From Malania oleifera (lineage: Eukaryota; Streptophyta; Magnoliopsida; Santalales; Ximeniaceae): a stretch of 64,000 nt of DNA. A model generated the notes under the pieces. The model worked only from the letters and a program-made list of their open reading frames with translations, ran no database searches and was not told the DNA's origin. Below are positions 62,266-64,000 of this stretch, piece after piece. The stretch lies in NCBI RefSeq assembly GCF_029873635.1, contig NC_080418.1, forward strand, positions 149,723,748 through 149,787,747, given 5' to 3'. Made by a program: the position numbers and the translations under genes. Positions within the stretch are counted from its first letter, which is position 1, and each line of letters begins with the position of its first letter.

Positions 62266-64000
62266 GTTTCTAGTTACAAAGGATTAGTGCTCTCCCTATA
62301 CGTAGGTCACATGCGAGGGTCTTTAGTCATGGTTACCCTCATGCATCCTTTAAGTTGTGTGGTAGTCATGTCATAGGCAAGTGGCCAACCTGACCTCCTA
62401 AGGTGCACCCCAAAATCTCAATGGGTAGATATGTGGTCAAGACAACCTACTCGCCTCTTAGATAGTTTCTCCTAATCACGTGATAAGCACACAATTGACA
62501 TGAACAACCCCCTAGGAGCTACTTCTAAACCTTAATCATGTTGGCATCACCTAGTTGATTTCACTTATTTTTTGAACTAACCATTTTGTTCAATGTGGTT
62601 AGCGTGTGATTAACTTGACCTATTCATTTTGTAAGTGACTTGACCATGAAATTAGTCCAAGCGATGGACTCCCAATAAAATAAAAGCAAATATTTTTTTA
62701 AGCATTATAACCAAAACATAATACGTATGCGAAGATATTATTGCATTCAAATTCAACATTTCTATAATAAAATCAAAATATTTTACGAAAATTACTTGTA
62801 ACTTTTACCACTGAAATTAAAATACTTGATACACCACTAAATTTTCCTTCTTATTATGATTTTGGAGTAGGTGGAACATCCCATTGATTGAGCAAACTCT
62901 TATTGAATAGCCGGCTTGTCATAGAAAGGGATGGGATTGGGACCATATTTTTCTGCCCCCTACCTTCAAAGCTGCATTAGGACACCAACCACACAAATAT
63001 TAAAGTATTCCATTTCAAGGTCTTGGGTTAGTTGGTATTATGGTTTGTCCTAAAGTTGAATGAAAAATATTTAACAAAAAGAATATATTAAAAAGAGTCA
63101 ACTTGGATTATTGCAGGAATTAAATTATTTAAATTTTTTATTTTATATATATATATATTTGTTCTTTGCGCAATTAAATTATTTATTACAGAAATTAAAT
63201 TATTTATTCTTTTTGCACAATAATAAAAATATCATATTTAAAATATCTAAGATAGTGTAGGTTCATAAATTTCAAGTCTTAGATTTAAATTTGGACCGAG
63301 TCAGATGAAATTCTATAATTTTTTATTTTTTGTATTCTATTTTATCAAAATCTCTATAAATTTAAATTTAAGATTAGAGATCTAAACCCTCAAATATACG
63401 ACAAGTATTTGATAAAATGAAAAGAAAAATAAGTGATCTCAAAAAAATAACTATTCCATTACATATTTTGTGAGATAAAGATAAGGTTGCCTCTTTGTTT
63501 TTTGTTTTTATTTTTAGAAACCAACTTAAAAAATTAAGATATAATTAAGAACTAGTTCTATGCCTACATTTTATTATGGTGTAAATAACATAGACTAAGC
63601 ACTGGATTTTTTTTTAAAATTTTAATTTAAAAAAAATTTCTAATCCTTCCTATTTATGTAAAATAAAAAAAAAAAATTCATGCAAACATCAAAGTATTTT
63701 TAATTTTAGTGGAAAATTTTTGTATTTATTGTCCACTTCCCGATATCCTACTAGTTATTGATTTTTTTTTTTTTAACAAGAAAAATATAAGTGACTTGAA
63801 AAAGTCATGTATAGTTGTCCAATTTGGATGGTTCTAGGTAAGAAAAAAAAAATATATTTTGATTTAATTTTTCTTATTTTAAAAAATTAATTTGGCGGTT
63901 AATTTAGAGAAAAATAAAAATTAATTTTTAAAAATACGTGCAAGTGCGCACATATTTTATTTATATTCACCCTTTATGCCAATTGTTATTGCATTTACTT
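62266..64000. other. AT-rich flank, nothing recognised
   Basis: To about 62670 a moderately GC region with TGTGGTAGTCATG words shared with 57000-57090; then AT-rich DNA with poly(A)/poly(T) and a (TA)n run near 63146. No gene, RNA or repeat family recognised. Confidence 0.4.

Overview
This is nuclear DNA of a flowering plant, most likely a woody eudicot (species not determined). It is AT-rich, has an intron-split gene with GT-AG junctions, polyadenylation-type signals, many AT/GA/AC microsatellites, and plant-specific gene and retrotransposon families. Two convincing host genes lie in it, both on the + strand: an eight-coding-exon IQM1-type calmodulin-binding protein gene (34800-37443, with a 5'UTR intron) and a single-exon G-type lectin receptor-like kinase of the SD3-1 type (52984-55383) whose kinase domain lacks the catalytic aspartate.

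Most of the rest is retrotransposon DNA, much of it nested. Region 1 (1-15215): a ~490-bp repeat split by a 2,050-bp solo LTR (279-2328), then a LINE 3' end (2544-2655 and 11787-12538, minus) split by a complete Ty3/gypsy Tekay/Del-like element (2656-11781, minus, target duplication TTCAG), then a second long LTR fragment (12539 to about 14035). The same ~490-bp repeat recurs at 14690-15215. Region 2 (15216-27849) is AT-rich intergenic DNA with a miniature inverted-repeat element, minisatellites, a GC-richer island near 18.2-18.8 kb, a possible retroelement leader near 19.4 kb, a decayed LINE (24881-25350) next to a 93-bp GA run, and an LTR fragment at 26 kb. Region 3 (27850-32565) is a solo LTR with exact AAACC target duplications that was itself hit by another solo LTR (29256-31948).

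Region 4 (33285-37600) is the IQM1-type gene. Region 5 (37600-41357) is intergenic, with a three-copy tandem repeat and a decayed LINE ending in poly(A). Region 6 (41358-51823) is a multi-level nest: a long LTR split by a Ty1/copia element (42434-51146), which in turn carries two gypsy-type LTRs (44804-46523 inside the remnant 46544-48365). Region 7 (51824-57138) holds the SD3-1-type gene and its flanks. Region 8 (57144-62260) is a second complete but decayed Ty1/copia element, followed by AT-rich sequence to the end.

The most unusual pattern is architectural. LTRs of several otherwise different families carry clusters of GTCGAC-centred palindromes (forms TCGTCGACGA, CGGTCGACCG, AGTCGACT), each cluster upstream of the LTR TATA box. 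No CRISPR array, rRNA or tRNA gene was recognised, and no clear new multi-gene system was found.
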